Below are positions 1-9,614 of a DNA stretch of 46,178 nucleotides, piece after piece. The DNA lies in NCBI GenBank assembly GCA_022820835.1, contig JAJEET010000120.1:1-46178 (forward strand). Reading direction: 5' to 3'. Position 1 is the first letter of the stretch, and the number at the start of each line of letters is the position of its first letter. Under the pieces are notes generated by a model. That model ran no database searches, was not told the DNA's origin, and worked only from the letters and a program-made list of their open reading frames with translations. Position numbers and translations under genes: made by a program. The DNA comes from Candidatus Poribacteria bacterium (lineage in GTDB: Bacteria; Poribacteria; WGA-4E; WGA-3G).

Positions 1-42
1 TTTCACCTCAAAAACTTGTTGGATTTTAGGGTGAAGTATAAC

Positions 43-75
43 AGAAGTCGCGTGAAAAGTCACGCGACTTTTGCT
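43..75 (+). terminator. Intrinsic terminator of an upstream gene
   Basis: An 11-bp perfect stem (AAGTCGCGTGA at 45-55 against TCACGCGACTT at 60-70) has a 4-nt AAAG loop and runs into TTTTGCTT. It probably ends a gene lying left of the window, so the proteasome locus starts a fresh transcription unit. No consensus promoter was recognised between it and the first gene. Confidence 0.7.
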
Positions 76-193
76 TATCTAAAAATATTAACGCTTCAGA
101 AAAATAAAACACAAAAAACCTACAATTGAATGACCCTGCACGTCATCACGAGTGCGGTCGGAGAAATCCTTTTGGAAAGTGAGAACTTCACGT

Positions 194-1978
194 ATGGCTA
201 TCAAAAAAGGAAATTCCGAAGATACCTTTGAAGGGCAACAAAAATTCGATGTTGTCTGGTATGAGCAGCAGATGCGCGCGCTTCAAGGAACAATCGACAT
301 GCTCGAAAATGAACTTGACAACATGCGGCGACAGCAGCATACCATATACGTCAAGGACCTTGAAACGCAACTCCATGAAACACAGCGTGAATTAATGGCA
401 GCGCATCGGCGCAACAAACGATTGACAAGCACCCTGCAAGAGGCAAAAGAGAAACTACAAATTCTAAAGGAAAAAGTTGATCAACTCAGCGCGCCTCCGA
501 ACAACTACGGTGTCTTCCTCGGCGCAAACGAGGACGGAACTGTTGATATTGATATCACTGGTAGAAAATGGCGCGTCAACATTGATCCAGCACTCAGGAA
601 TAAGGAGTTCAAAGCAGGGCAGGAGGTCATCGTCAATAGCGGCATGAACGTCGTTGACATCAAAAATGCTGAAAGGCACGGCGATGTCGTCAAAATTAAA
701 GAACAGATAGATGATGAACTCGCTATCGTTAGCCTCCGAACCGATGAAGAACGCGTCGTCAGAGTCGCCGAATCTCTGAAAGGTGAATCACTGAAAATAG
801 GCGATAACGTACTCCTCAACCATACCACGAGTATGGTCATGGAAAAACTTCCGAAACGCGAGGTAGAGGACCTGCTCCTTGAGGAGGTACCAGATATCGG
901 TTACGCTGACATCGGTGGGCTTGATGAACAGATCAACGCGATCCGAGACGCTATTGAGTTGCCGTATCTCTATCCGAAGGAATACGAGGAATTTAACCTC
1001 TCACCACCGAAAGGGGTGCTCTTATACGGTCCCCCTGGATGTGGTAAGACCTTGATCGCACGAGCCGTGGCAAGCAGTATCGCTGAACGCGTCCGAAAAG
1101 AGAGTCGTCGCGATGACGTTCGCGGCTATTTCATCAATATTAAGGGGCCTGAACTGCTAAATAAATACGTCGGTGAAACCGAGCGTAAAATACGCGAAGT
1201 CTTCCAAAAAGCACGCGAAAAATCAAAAGAAGGCTTCCCCGTTATCATCTTTTTCGATGAAATGGACTCCCTTTTCCGGTCAAGAGGGATGGGAATCTCA
1301 TCGGATATGGAATCGACACTTGTACCACAGTTCCTCTCCGAAATTGATGGCGTGGAGAACTTACGAGATGTCATTGTCATCGGCGCGAGTAATAGACAAG
1401 ACCTACTTGATCCGGCTGTTTTACGACCCGGAAGACTTGACATCAAAATCAAAATTGATCGTCCGAACTTAGAGGGTGCCAAGGACATTTTCGGGATCTA
1501 TCTAACATCCGATCTACCATTCGTTGAAGGGGCTCGCAAGCAATTTGATGGCGACACGCAGGCGATCGCCGACCACTTCATCAATGAAGCCGTAAACGAG
1601 ATGTACGCGACGACAGATGATAATCGGTTTATCGAAGTGACTTACGCACGCGGCGAGCGCGAGACACTGTTTTTCAAAGACTTTGTCAGCGGTGCCATGA
1701 TCGAAAACATCGTTTCACGCGCGAAGAAAACAGCCATAAAACGGTTCATCGGTTCTGACGGAACTGATAAAGGGATGTGTCTTGACGACGTAAAGAATGC
1801 CATCAGGGAAGAATACCACGAAAATGAAGACCTGCCGAATACAACGAATCCCGATGATTGGGCAAAAATCTCAGGACGCAAAGGCGAAAAAATCGTTAAT
1901 ATTCGTGCATTGACCAATGAACCCGCACAAGAGAGAAGACAGGATGTGCGAGTAACCCGAGGCGGCACTTTTCTATAA
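194..1978 (+). CDS. mpa: Proteasome-associated AAA+ ATPase (Mpa/ARC)
   Basis: This is the ring ATPase that recognises Pup-tagged proteins, unfolds them and threads them into the 20S proteasome in the cytoplasm. From the ATG at 194 it is 594 aa. An N-terminal heptad-rich coiled coil (about residues 25-100, the Pup-docking element in known Mpa) is followed by OB-type interdomains (about 105-235) and one AAA module. The AAA module has Walker A GPPGCGKT (279-286), Walker B VIIFFDE (350-356) and the second region of homology ASNRQDLLDPAVLRPGRLD. The last residues, GGTFL, resemble the GQYL tail that docks Mpa onto the 20S ring. An in-frame GTG at 152 would add 14 residues; the ATG at 194 is preferred because family homology starts after it, though its ribosome site is weak. 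It heads the mpa-dop-pup-prcB-prcA-pafA locus. Confidence 0.95.
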   Translation: MAIKKGNSEDTFEGQQKFDVVWYEQQMRALQGTIDMLENELDNMRRQQHTIYVKDLETQLHETQRELMAAHRRNKRLTSTLQEAKEKLQILKEKVDQLSAPPNNYGVFLGANEDGTVDIDITGRKWRVNIDPALRNKEFKAGQEVIVNSGMNVVDIKNAERHGDVVKIKEQIDDELAIVSLRTDEERVVRVAESLKGESLKIGDNVLLNHTTSMVMEKLPKREVEDLLLEEVPDIGYADIGGLDEQINAIRDAIELPYLYPKEYEEFNLSPPKGVLLYGPPGCGKTLIARAVASSIAERVRKESRRDDVRGYFINIKGPELLNKYVGETERKIREVFQKAREKSKEGFPVIIFFDEMDSLFRSRGMGISSDMESTLVPQFLSEIDGVENLRDVIVIGASNRQDLLDPAVLRPGRLDIKIKIDRPNLEGAKDIFGIYLTSDLPFVEGARKQFDGDTQAIADHFINEAVNEMYATTDDNRFIEVTYARGERETLFFKDFVSGAMIENIVSRAKKTAIKRFIGSDGTDKGMCLDDVKNAIREEYHENEDLPNTTNPDDWAKISGRKGEKIVNIRALTNEPAQERRQDVRVTRGGTFL

Positions 1979-2008
1979 TCGGTTGCCGGTTTCAGCTTCG
2001 TAAGCAAT

Positions 2009-3526
2009 ATGGAAATACCAATCATAATGGGAACAGAGACTGAGTACGGTATCTCAGTCAAAAATGCACGTGAGCAGGATCCGGTCGCTGCCTCAACTTT
2101 GGTGGTCAACGCTTATAAAAGTTGTAGGGACGATATCCCGAGTACAGCAACTGCTGTTACTTGGGATTACGACCAAGAGAGCCCCCTCATGGATGCTCGC
2201 GGGTTCCTGGCTGAGGCAGAGACACCTATCTCCGAAACCGATACAAGCGGGGCTGTCAATGACATCTTGATTAACGGCGGACGTTATTATGTGGACCATG
2301 CACATCCAGAATATTGCACACCGGAATGTGCAAACGCACGCGACCTTCTCCTATACGAGAAGGCTGGCGAATTAATATTAGAGGTGAGCCGCGTCGCAGC
2401 GGAACGTTTGTTACTTGACAATCAAGAGATTATCATATATAAAAACAATACCGATTATAAGGGACATAGTTACGGGGCACACGAAAACTTTCTCATGTCC
2501 CGAAAAGTACCTTTTGATGCTATCGTTGATGGGTTGATGCCGTTCCTTGTTACGCGCATTATCATTACAGGCAGCGGCAAAGTTGGCACTGAAAATGGGA
2601 GTGCGGAAGCAGATTATCAGATCTCCCAACGCGCTGATTTCTTCGAGAAAGAGGTCGGACTCAGCACGATGGTCAACCGCCCCTTAATTAACACGCGTGA
2701 TGAACCACATGCTGATGACAAATTCTACCGACGTTTACACGTTATCGTTGGTGATTCCAATATGTCTGAACTCAGCATCTATCTTAAAGTTGGAATTACT
2801 TCCATTGCACTTCAGTTGATTGAGAAAGGGGTCGTCGGTAAAAATTTCAGTTTGAAAGATCCAGTCGCAGCGATAAAATCTATCTCGCGGGACCTATCGT
2901 GCAAAGAGCCGATAGAACTCGCTGATGGGCAGCAGTTGTCACCGGTAGAGGTCCAACGCGCGTATCTTAAACTTGCGCAGCAACACCTTACACCTGAAGA
3001 ACGGACACCCATCGTTGAGGATGTCCTCAAAAAGTGGCAATACGTCTTGGATAATCTCGAAATAGACCCGCGTCGGCTCAGCCGACATCTCGACTGGATT
3101 ATAAAAAAGAAGTTACTCGACGCATACCGGCAACGGCACGGATACGAGTGGGACGACGCACACTTGCAGATGATGGACTTACAATACCACGATATCCGTC
3201 CAGACAAAGGACTTTATATCCGATTGCTGAAGAATGGGCATATTCAACGTTTACTCAGTCATGAAGAGGTTGTGCACGCGATGCACTACCCGCCGGTAGA
3301 TACACGCGCCTATTTTCGAGGCACCTGTTTACGCCGGTTTCGGAAGCACATTTATAGTGCAAGTTGGAATTCAATGATTTTTACCAATCAATCCGGGGGA
3401 CTTGACAAAATTATGATGGATCGCCCCCACTTCGGGACGCAGAAGATTGTTGGCGAACTGCTAAACAGTTGTACGGTGGAGGAACTCGTTAAGAAAATTC
3501 GAGGCGATGCTTCAAAGCAGCGTTAA
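2009..3526 (+). CDS. dop: Pup deamidase/depupylase (Dop)
   Basis: Dop converts the C-terminal Gln of Pup to Glu using an ATP cofactor and also removes Pup from substrates. The 505-aa protein is colinear with actinobacterial Dop. It has MGTETEYGIS near the N terminus (nucleotide-binding glutamates), [60 protein letters not shown] and [14 protein letters not shown], all shared with the Dop/PafA carboxylate-amine ligase fold. The WDYxxESPLxDARGF block is characteristic of Dop rather than PafA, and the gene precedes pup as in mycobacteria. No clear Shine-Dalgarno lies before 2009. A second ATG six codons in (2027) would also keep the whole fold. The gap after mpa is 30 nt. Confidence 0.95.
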   Translation: MEIPIIMGTETEYGISVKNAREQDPVAASTLVVNAYKSCRDDIPSTATAVTWDYDQESPLMDARGFLAEAETPISETDTSGAVNDILINGGRYYVDHAHPEYCTPECANARDLLLYEKAGELILEVSRVAAERLLLDNQEIIIYKNNTDYKGHSYGAHENFLMSRKVPFDAIVDGLMPFLVTRIIITGSGKVGTENGSAEADYQISQRADFFEKEVGLSTMVNRPLINTRDEPHADDKFYRRLHVIVGDSNMSELSIYLKVGITSIALQLIEKGVVGKNFSLKDPVAAIKSISRDLSCKEPIELADGQQLSPVEVQRAYLKLAQQHLTPEERTPIVEDVLKKWQYVLDNLEIDPRRLSRHLDWIIKKKLLDAYRQRHGYEWDDAHLQMMDLQYHDIRPDKGLYIRLLKNGHIQRLLSHEEVVHAMHYPPVDTRAYFRGTCLRRFRKHIYSASWNSMIFTNQSGGLDKIMMDRPHFGTQKIVGELLNSCTVEELVKKIRGDASKQR

Positions 3527-3574
3527 CCTGCGTTGAACGGTACAAAACGGACAACGCGCTATCAGGAGAAAAAA

Positions 3575-3787
3575 ATGTCGACGGAAAAACAACAGGAACA
3601 CCTCAAACGCCATATTGATGAGACCGAAGACGTGCAATCCGATGTTGGGCAACCCGATGTTGGAAACGGCGAAATGGATGAGGAGTTTGTCGAAGATTTA
3701 GATTCACTTCTTGACGAAATTGATGAAATCTTGGAAGAAGATTCACAGGAATTTGTCGAAAGCTACATCCAACGGGGGGGGCAGTAG
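3575..3787 (+). CDS. pup: Prokaryotic ubiquitin-like protein Pup (GGQ form)
   Basis: Pup is the small, largely disordered tag joined to lysines to mark proteins for the proteasome. From the ATG at 3575 it is 70 aa, and this start has an AGGAG site six bases upstream. A longer in-frame reading from 3533 has no such site. The acidic C-terminal half (FVEDLDSLLDEIDEILEED) matches the helix that docks on the Mpa coiled coil. The end, IQRGGQ, is the diagnostic Gly-Gly-Gln. A Gln rather than Glu end means Dop must deamidate it before PafA can ligate it, which fits dop lying just upstream. The Arg-Gly-Gly codons form an uninterrupted run of eight G residues ending at 3781. The stop is two bases before the prcB GTG, so translation is probably coupled. 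Confidence 0.95.
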   Translation: MSTEKQQEHLKRHIDETEDVQSDVGQPDVGNGEMDEEFVEDLDSLLDEIDEILEEDSQEFVESYIQRGGQ

Positions 3788-3789
3788 GA

Positions 3790-4584
3790 GTGCTTGACCT
3801 CAGTGATTACGGCACCTCCGACTTCTTTCAAATTATCAAGCGTCGCCACCCCGAATTACTCACGACGCTCAATTCGTCTGATGTCGTCCAAAATCCGCAT
3901 GTCCCGGAATCGTCGTTTCGGACCTATGAAGGCACAACTGTCCTCGCGGTCGTCTACGATGCAGGGGTCCTGATGGCGGGTGACCGGCAGGCGACTGAGG
4001 GGTATCAGGTCGGCGAGCGACGCATTCAGAAAGTCTATCCGGTTGATCGGCACTCGGCAATCGCTGTCGCTGGTGCCGCCGGTCCCTGTATTGAGATGGC
4101 GAGGCTATTCCAAGTTGAAGTCGAGTTCTACGAAAAAACGGAGGGTGTGAACCTGAGCCTTGAAGGGCAGGCGAATTTCCTCTCACACCTCGTACGCGCG
4201 AACCTTGGACTCGCTATGCAGGGGCTCATCGTTTTGCCGCTCTTCGCTGGCTACGACCTCAAACGCCAACGCGGTAGAATCTTCAAATACGATGCCGTCG
4301 GCGGTCGATACGAGGAAGATGACTACTACGCAATCGGATCCGGCGGTAAGGACGCACGCTCTACACTTAAAAAACGCTACACGCCACAAATTAACCGCCA
4401 AGCTGCCTTAGAAATCGTCGTCGAAGCCCTCTGGGACGCTGCAGATGAGGACATCGCAACAGGCGGAGCTGATCTTATCCGAAAAATTTTTCCAACACTT
4501 TACACCGTTACTGAAGACGGTGTCACCGAAGTACCGGAGGCAACCGTTGAGGCACTCTATCGCGACTTCATAGCGCGACTATAG
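3790..4584 (+). CDS. prcB: 20S proteasome beta subunit (PrcB)
   Basis: PrcB is the catalytic N-terminal-nucleophile hydrolase subunit of the inner proteasome rings. The GTG-initiated 264-aa protein has a propeptide of about 48 residues ending ...SSFRTYEG, then TTVLAVVYDAGVLMAGDR. Thr49 is therefore the expected new N terminus and nucleophile after self-processing. Further family blocks are ARLFQVEVEFYEKTEGV, LAMQGLIVLPLFAGYD, YYAIGSGG and ALWDAADEDIATGG (Asp and Ser/Gly residues of the active-site fold). Length and colinearity match actinobacterial PrcB. The GTG start sits 2 nt after the pup stop, within GTAGGAG, which can serve as ribosome site or coupling signal. Confidence 0.95.
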   Translation: MLDLSDYGTSDFFQIIKRRHPELLTTLNSSDVVQNPHVPESSFRTYEGTTVLAVVYDAGVLMAGDRQATEGYQVGERRIQKVYPVDRHSAIAVAGAAGPCIEMARLFQVEVEFYEKTEGVNLSLEGQANFLSHLVRANLGLAMQGLIVLPLFAGYDLKRQRGRIFKYDAVGGRYEEDDYYAIGSGGKDARSTLKKRYTPQINRQAALEIVVEALWDAADEDIATGGADLIRKIFPTLYTVTEDGVTEVPEATVEALYRDFIARL

Positions 4585-4711
4585 GAGAATAGTAACCAGT
4601 AACCAGTTATCAGTAGCCAGTTAAAGCCGGATATTGTGGCAGGAACACTATCTGTTACTGCCACAAGGAGACTCGTAACTGGAAACTCGTAACTGGAAAC
4701 TGACAACCGAT
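4585..4711 (+). repeat. Iterated repeat and hairpin between prcB and prcA
   Basis: This gap is built from short iterated units, GTAACCAGTTATCAG-like on the left and AACTGGAAACTCGTAACTGG-like on the right. They flank a 9-bp perfect hairpin (TTGTGGCAG at 4634-4642 against CTGCCACAA at 4658-4666). The same CAGTTATCAG/CTGACAACTG vocabulary recurs in other intergenic gaps of the window. It replaces the short overlap usual between prcB and prcA and leaves prcA without an obvious Shine-Dalgarno sequence. The hairpin lacks a T-tract, so it does not look like a terminator. Confidence 0.7.
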
Positions 4712-5431
4712 ATGTCCACACCGTACTACGTTTCACCGGAGCAGATCCGTCAGGATAAAGAAGATTTCGTCCGCCGCGGCATCGCACAAGCCAAGGAAGT
4801 CGTCGTCTTAGAATACCGGGATGGGCTCCTGATGGTTGCTGAGAATCCACGCAAAACGACCTTCAAAATTTCCGAAATTTACGACCGGATCGCATTCGCT
4901 GCCGCGGGTAGAATCGCTGAGTATGAAATATTACGTGTCGTTGGGATCCGTGAAGCCGAAATTAAAGGCTTCCGATACTACCGAGAAGATGTCACAGCGA
5001 AGTGGTTAACAAACCTCTATTCGCAGCACATGGGTGCCGTCGCGCAAGCCTGGGACGCAAAACCCTTGGAGATAGAACTCCTCGTCTGTGAATTGGGGGC
5101 AACAGACGCGCCCGACGGGTCAAACCTACGGAACAATCGGATATACCATATCGCCTTCGACGGTATCTATTCCGAAGAAGAAAAGTATGCCGTTATCGGT
5201 GGGCGCGCCACCGCAATAACTGAGATCCTGCAACAACACTACTCCGATGGCTTAGAGTTGACCGCTGCACTACAACTCGTGACAAACACCTTTCGGACCG
5301 TTGAAGCAGATGCTGAAGACGATTACGAAATAACGCCACAGTCTATAGAAGTGGCATGCCTGGAGCAGACAGTTGAACGACGAAAATTTCGACGACTCTC
5401 TACGGACGAGGTCACCTCACTTCTGTCCTAA
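4712..5431 (+). CDS. prcA: 20S proteasome alpha subunit (PrcA)
   Basis: PrcA forms the outer, gating rings of the 20S proteasome and the surface that Mpa docks on. The 239-aa product starts MSTPYYVSPEQIRQDKEDFVRRGIAQAKEV, matching the gate and H0 helix of actinobacterial PrcA (xxPYxxSPEQ). VAENPRKTTFKISEIYDRIAFAAAG and a final VACLEQTVERRKFRRL region follow. No catalytic N-terminal Thr is present, as expected for an alpha subunit. No ribosome site is obvious before 4712, where the upstream DNA is repeat sequence. An intrinsic terminator follows 25 nt after the stop. Confidence 0.94.
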   Translation: MSTPYYVSPEQIRQDKEDFVRRGIAQAKEVVVLEYRDGLLMVAENPRKTTFKISEIYDRIAFAAAGRIAEYEILRVVGIREAEIKGFRYYREDVTAKWLTNLYSQHMGAVAQAWDAKPLEIELLVCELGATDAPDGSNLRNNRIYHIAFDGIYSEEEKYAVIGGRATAITEILQQHYSDGLELTAALQLVTNTFRTVEADAEDDYEITPQSIEVACLEQTVERRKFRRLSTDEVTSLLS

Positions 5432-5455
5432 GCTTTTGGCTCTCGAACTCTTCTC

Positions 5456-5487
5456 GGCTTTTCTGTCGTCAAAAGCCTCTTTTTTTG
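5456..5487 (+). terminator. Intrinsic terminator between prcA and pafA
   Basis: A 7-bp perfect stem (GGCTTTT at 5456-5462, AAAAGCC at 5471-5477) with an 8-nt loop is followed by TC and eight T residues. It is a textbook rho-independent terminator. It suggests that pafA is transcribed partly or wholly apart from the prcBA core genes, or is reached only by read-through. Confidence 0.8.
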
Positions 5488-5517
5488 TTGAAACAGCAGC
5501 GACAAAGGGGATCCCTT

Positions 5518-6876
5518 ATGAAGCGTAGAATTTATGGACTCGAAACTGAATTCGGAATCATCTGGACACCTGACGGACCCCGAAAAAAAACGCTTACTGT
5601 TCAGAACGTCGTGATGTACCTCTTCCGAGAAATCGTCGCGGGGAGAATGTACCCCGATGTCTTTCTCGAAAACGGCGCACGGTTCTATCAAGATATCGGA
5701 TGCCACCCAGAGTATGCGACTCCGGAATGTGATGATGTCGCAGAACTCGTTGCACACGATAAAGCCGGAGAACGCATTATCACACGTCTCGCCAGCACCG
5801 CAGAACGTCGCATGAAGAACGACGGGTTCTACGGAAAAATCTCCATCTTCAAAAATAACTTGGATACACCCGGAAATACTTATGGATGCCACGAAAACTA
5901 TCTGATGGAACGACACGTCGATTTTCGACAGTTGGCATCGCAACTCATCCCCTTTTTTGTTACACGTCAGGTTTTCGCTGGTGCAGGCAAAATTAAACCC
6001 AGCCATCGCGGCTATTATGCCATCTCACAGCGCGCTGAGCACATCCGAGAAGAAATCTCTATCGGAACAACAACCGCACGTGGAATTATCAATACTCGCG
6101 ATGAACCCCACGCAGACAGAGAAAAATATAGGCGGTTACACGTCATCGTCGGTGATTCTAATATGTCCGAATTTTCGACTTTCTTGAAGGTCGGAACCAC
6201 CGGTATTATCCTACGGATGATTGAAGACAATTTCATTCAGCAACGGTTCGCACTACGGAACCCCGTCAAAGCGATACGCGAAATCTCTGACGATATTACG
6301 TGCAAACATCAGATCGAACTCCAAAACGGGAAGCGCCTCTCAGCCGTTGATTTACAGTGGCAGTACCTCGAATGCGCAAAACGCTATCTTGAGCAAGCCG
6401 AATCTGACCCAACGACAGCACAAATTATGGCGCGTTGGGAATACGTGCTCACCTGTTTGGAAACCGACCCGATGCAGTTAGAACGCGAATTGGATTGGGT
6501 CATCAAGTGGAAATGGCTGCAGACATACCTCGCGAAACGAGGATACGATTGGGACTCACCACAGGTTAAACACCTCGATTTAAAATACCACAACGTCCGA
6601 CAGGAAGAGAGTCTCTACTATACGCTTGAAAGACGAGCAGAAGTCGAGCGTATCGTCAGAGATACACAGATTCGACACGCGGAACATTTTCCACCTGAAA
6701 AGACCCGCGCTAAGTTCAGAGGCAAATTTATCAAGAAAGTTAACGAAGGAAAGATTCTATGCGGTGTCAACTGGAGTTATATCCAACTCTATGAACCGTA
6801 TCAGATCCTTTACCTTTCAACAGATCCATTTAAACCAGAATTCGACGAAGCAAGTCGCACTATCTATTCAATCTAA
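5518..6876 (+). CDS. pafA: Pup-protein ligase (PafA)
   Basis: PafA uses ATP to join the C-terminal glutamate of deamidated Pup to lysines of target proteins. From the ATG at 5518 (GGGG a few bases upstream) it is 452 aa, starting [16 protein letters not shown] like actinobacterial Paf[67 protein letters not shown] and a [13 protein letters not shown] block follow. The TETEFG and HPEYATPEC motifs carry nucleotide and metal contacts. It is a paralogue of Dop but lacks the Dop-specific WDYxxESPL segment. An in-frame start at 5485 falls inside the terminator T-tract and is rejected. Confidence 0.95.
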   Translation: MKRRIYGLETEFGIIWTPDGPRKKTLTVQNVVMYLFREIVAGRMYPDVFLENGARFYQDIGCHPEYATPECDDVAELVAHDKAGERIITRLASTAERRMKNDGFYGKISIFKNNLDTPGNTYGCHENYLMERHVDFRQLASQLIPFFVTRQVFAGAGKIKPSHRGYYAISQRAEHIREEISIGTTTARGIINTRDEPHADREKYRRLHVIVGDSNMSEFSTFLKVGTTGIILRMIEDNFIQQRFALRNPVKAIREISDDITCKHQIELQNGKRLSAVDLQWQYLECAKRYLEQAESDPTTAQIMARWEYVLTCLETDPMQLERELDWVIKWKWLQTYLAKRGYDWDSPQVKHLDLKYHNVRQEESLYYTLERRAEVERIVRDTQIRHAEHFPPEKTRAKFRGKFIKKVNEGKILCGVNWSYIQLYEPYQILYLSTDPFKPEFDEASRTIYSI

Positions 6877-6893
6877 AACACAGGAGGCTTTTG

Positions 6894-9527
6894 ATGCCAA
6901 AACCGAAGTATGTCTACTTCTTTGGAGGTGGTGAAAGCGATGGCAACGCCACGATGCGAATGCTGCTTGGCGGAAAAGGGGCAAATCTCGCAGAGATGAG
7001 CAATCTCGGTGTACCCGTCCCGCCAGGATTCACTATCTCCACTGAGGTATGTAAATTATACTACGAAAATGACAAGCAATACCCCGCCGGACTTGACGAA
7101 CAGATTGACGAGAATTTAGGGAAGTTAGAAGCTGCGCTCGGTGCGAAATTCGGTGATACCGAAAATCCACTCTTACTCTCTGTCCGTTCCGGTGCCGCTG
7201 TCTCAATGCCCGGTATGATGGACACGATTCTCAACCTCGGCTTAAATGATAACGCTGTCAAAGGACTTATCGCCAGATCTGGAAACGAACGTTTCGCTTA
7301 CGATTCATACCGGCGCTTCGTCCAGATGTTCGGGAATGTTGTACTCAATGTCGATCACGATGAGTTTGAGCACCTACTTGAGGAAAAGAAAAAGGCGAAA
7401 GGTGTTGAATTAGATACCGAATTAGAAGCCGGTGATTTAGCAGCACTCGTGGACGAATTTAAGAACGCTGTCAAACAGCATACAGGAAACGATTTTCCTG
7501 ATAACCCGCGTCAACAATTAGACATGGCACGCGATGCCGTTTTTGAATCCTCTGGAAACCCCCGCGCGATTACCTATCGTCGTCTCAACGATATTTCCGA
7601 GGAAATGGGACGCACGGCTGTTAACGTCCAAGCAATGGTCTTCGGAAATATGGGTGGCACCTCCGGATCTGGAGTCGCCTTCACGCGTAACCCCTCAACC
7701 GGCGCGAACCAATTCTACGGCGAATTCCTCATCAACGCGCAGGGAGAAGACGTGGTCGCTGGCATCCGCACACCGCTTCCGGTCATCGAATTAAGAAATA
7801 TCTTGCCCGATGTCTATGATGACTTGGTCAAAATCGGTTCAAACCTCGAGAAACACTATCGCGATATGCAGGATGTCGAATTCACCATACAAGACGGTAC
7901 GCTCTATATGCTCCAGACGCGGAACGGGAAACGTACCGGACAAGCCGCCGTCCGCATCGCTGTTGAGATGGTCGAAGAGGGATTAATCGATAAAGAGACC
8001 GCTTTGACGCGTGTACCAGCAAACGACTTGGATCAGTTGCTGCATCCGAGCGTTGACCCGGATGCCCAGGTCGAAGTTATCGCGCAAGGGCTGCCTGCAT
8101 CCCCAGGTGCCGCTGTCGGTAAAGTCGTCTTTACCGCGCTCCATGCTGAAGAACTCGCAGCCGCTGGCGAAAAAGTCATCCTCGTCCGTACGGAGACATC
8201 ACCGGAAGACATCGGTGGTATGGATGCCGCAGAGGGAATCCTCACAGCGCGCGGCGGTATGACGAGCCACGCAGCTGTCGTCGCACGTGGCATGGGAAAA
8301 TGCTGTGTCGCCGGGTGCTCCGCACTTTTTATTAATGAGGAAGCACTCGAATTTTATGCTGAGGGGAAACGCTACACCGAAGGTGATTTCATCACGCTCA
8401 ACGGCTCCACAGGCGATGTTCTCGATGGGCAGGTCTCGCTCATTCAACCCGAACTCAGTGGACAATTCGGAACGCTCATGGAGTGGGCAGACGAAGTCCG
8501 TTCATTAGACGTTCGCACGAATGCCGATACACCCGACGATGCCAAAAACGCACGGCAATTCGGTGCTGAAGGTATCGGACTCTGCCGAACCGAGCACATG
8601 TTCTTCGGCACAGGCATTGACGCAGTCCGGGAAATGATTCTTGCCGATGAGACTGCAGAACGCGAAGCGGCATTGGCGAAATTGCTACCGCATCAACGTT
8701 CAGATTTCATCGGAATCTTCGAGGCGATGGCTGGCTATCCTGTCACAATTCGTACCCTTGATCCACCGCTTCACGAATTCTTACCCAAAAACGAAGCCGA
8801 AATCCGTGAACTCTCAGAACGGATCGGTGTCGAAGCACAAAAACTCTCTGAACGTGTCGAAGAACTGCACGAATTCAATCCGATGCTAGGACATCGCGGC
8901 TGCAGACTCGGTATCGTCTATCCAGAGATAACCGAGATGCAAGCGCGTGCGATCTTTGAAGCCGCCGTTGATGTCGCCAAACGCGGGATCAACGTGTTAC
9001 CAGAGATTATGATCCCGCTTGTCGGACATATCAACGAGTTCTCACTGCAACGCAAAGTCGTCGTTGACACCGCCGAGACGGTCTTCCAAGAAACCGGTAC
9101 ACGCGTTGAATATCTTGTCGGAACGATGATTGAGCTGCCCCGTGCAGCACTCACGGCTGACAAAATCGCCGCTGAAGCCGAATTCTTCTCCTACGGCACC
9201 AACGATCTCACGCAGACAACTTTCGGGATGAGCCGTGACGATGCCGCGAAATTCCTTGACGACTACGTGAGAAACGGTGTGCTTGAATACGATCCGTTCC
9301 AGGTCCTCGACCAAGAAGGAGTCGGCAGTCTATTACAGATCGGTTCCGAAAAAGGTCGCGCTGCGCGCCCTGATCTGAAAGTCGGTATCTGTGGTGAGCA
9401 CGGTGGCGAACCGAATTCCGTAAAATTCTGCTACGGATTAGGGTTCAACTACGTCTCGTGTTCCCCGTTCCGCGTCCCGATCGCCCGTCTCGCCGCAGCA
9501 CAAGCCGTGATTGAGGCAGAGGATTAA
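6894..9527 (+). CDS. ppdK: Pyruvate, phosphate dikinase
   Basis: This cytoplasmic enzyme interconverts pyruvate, ATP and phosphate with phosphoenolpyruvate, AMP and pyrophosphate. At 877 aa it has the full three-domain layout. The N-terminal ATP-grasp domain has [10 protein letters not shown] and [21 protein letters not shown]. The swivelling domain has phospho-carrier His459 in [21 protein letters not shown]. The C-terminal PEP/pyruvate barrel has [28 protein letters not shown] and [10 protein letters not shown]. The ATG at 6894 has AGGAGG six bases upstream; a TTG one codon earlier is not needed. It follows pafA by 17 nt but is a general carbon-metabolism enzyme with no obvious link to pupylation. 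Confidence 0.97.
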   Translation: MPKPKYVYFFGGGESDGNATMRMLLGGKGANLAEMSNLGVPVPPGFTISTEVCKLYYENDKQYPAGLDEQIDENLGKLEAALGAKFGDTENPLLLSVRSGAAVSMPGMMDTILNLGLNDNAVKGLIARSGNERFAYDSYRRFVQMFGNVVLNVDHDEFEHLLEEKKKAKGVELDTELEAGDLAALVDEFKNAVKQHTGNDFPDNPRQQLDMARDAVFESSGNPRAITYRRLNDISEEMGRTAVNVQAMVFGNMGGTSGSGVAFTRNPSTGANQFYGEFLINAQGEDVVAGIRTPLPVIELRNILPDVYDDLVKIGSNLEKHYRDMQDVEFTIQDGTLYMLQTRNGKRTGQAAVRIAVEMVEEGLIDKETALTRVPANDLDQLLHPSVDPDAQVEVIAQGLPASPGAAVGKVVFTALHAEELAAAGEKVILVRTETSPEDIGGMDAAEGILTARGGMTSHAAVVARGMGKCCVAGCSALFINEEALEFYAEGKRYTEGDFITLNGSTGDVLDGQVSLIQPELSGQFGTLMEWADEVRSLDVRTNADTPDDAKNARQFGAEGIGLCRTEHMFFGTGIDAVREMILADETAEREAALAKLLPHQRSDFIGIFEAMAGYPVTIRTLDPPLHEFLPKNEAEIRELSERIGVEAQKLSERVEELHEFNPMLGHRGCRLGIVYPEITEMQARAIFEAAVDVAKRGINVLPEIMIPLVGHINEFSLQRKVVVDTAETVFQETGTRVEYLVGTMIELPRAALTADKIAAEAEFFSYGTNDLTQTTFGMSRDDAAKFLDDYVRNGVLEYDPFQVLDQEGVGSLLQIGSEKGRAARPDLKVGICGEHGGEPNSVKFCYGLGFNYVSCSPFRVPIARLAAAQAVIEAED

Positions 9528-9551
9528 TCTGGACCTATGCAAACTGCTTGC

Positions 9552-9574
9552 AGGCGGGGTTTGAAACCCCGCCT
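9552..9574. repeat. REP-like palindrome (GGCGGGG family)
   Basis: A nearly perfect inverted repeat (AGGCGGGGTTT at 9552-9562, AAACCCCGCCT at 9564-9574) lies in the ppdK-Uma2 gap. Similar copies occur at 12906-12927, 12956-12978 and, with GGCGCGG arms, 43628-43654. It resembles extragenic palindromes and could also act as a transcript-end hairpin, but no T-tract follows. Confidence 0.7.
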
Positions 9575-9614
9575 ACAGTACGCAGTTCTCCTAAACGCAT
9601 CGTGAGGTGAAATC

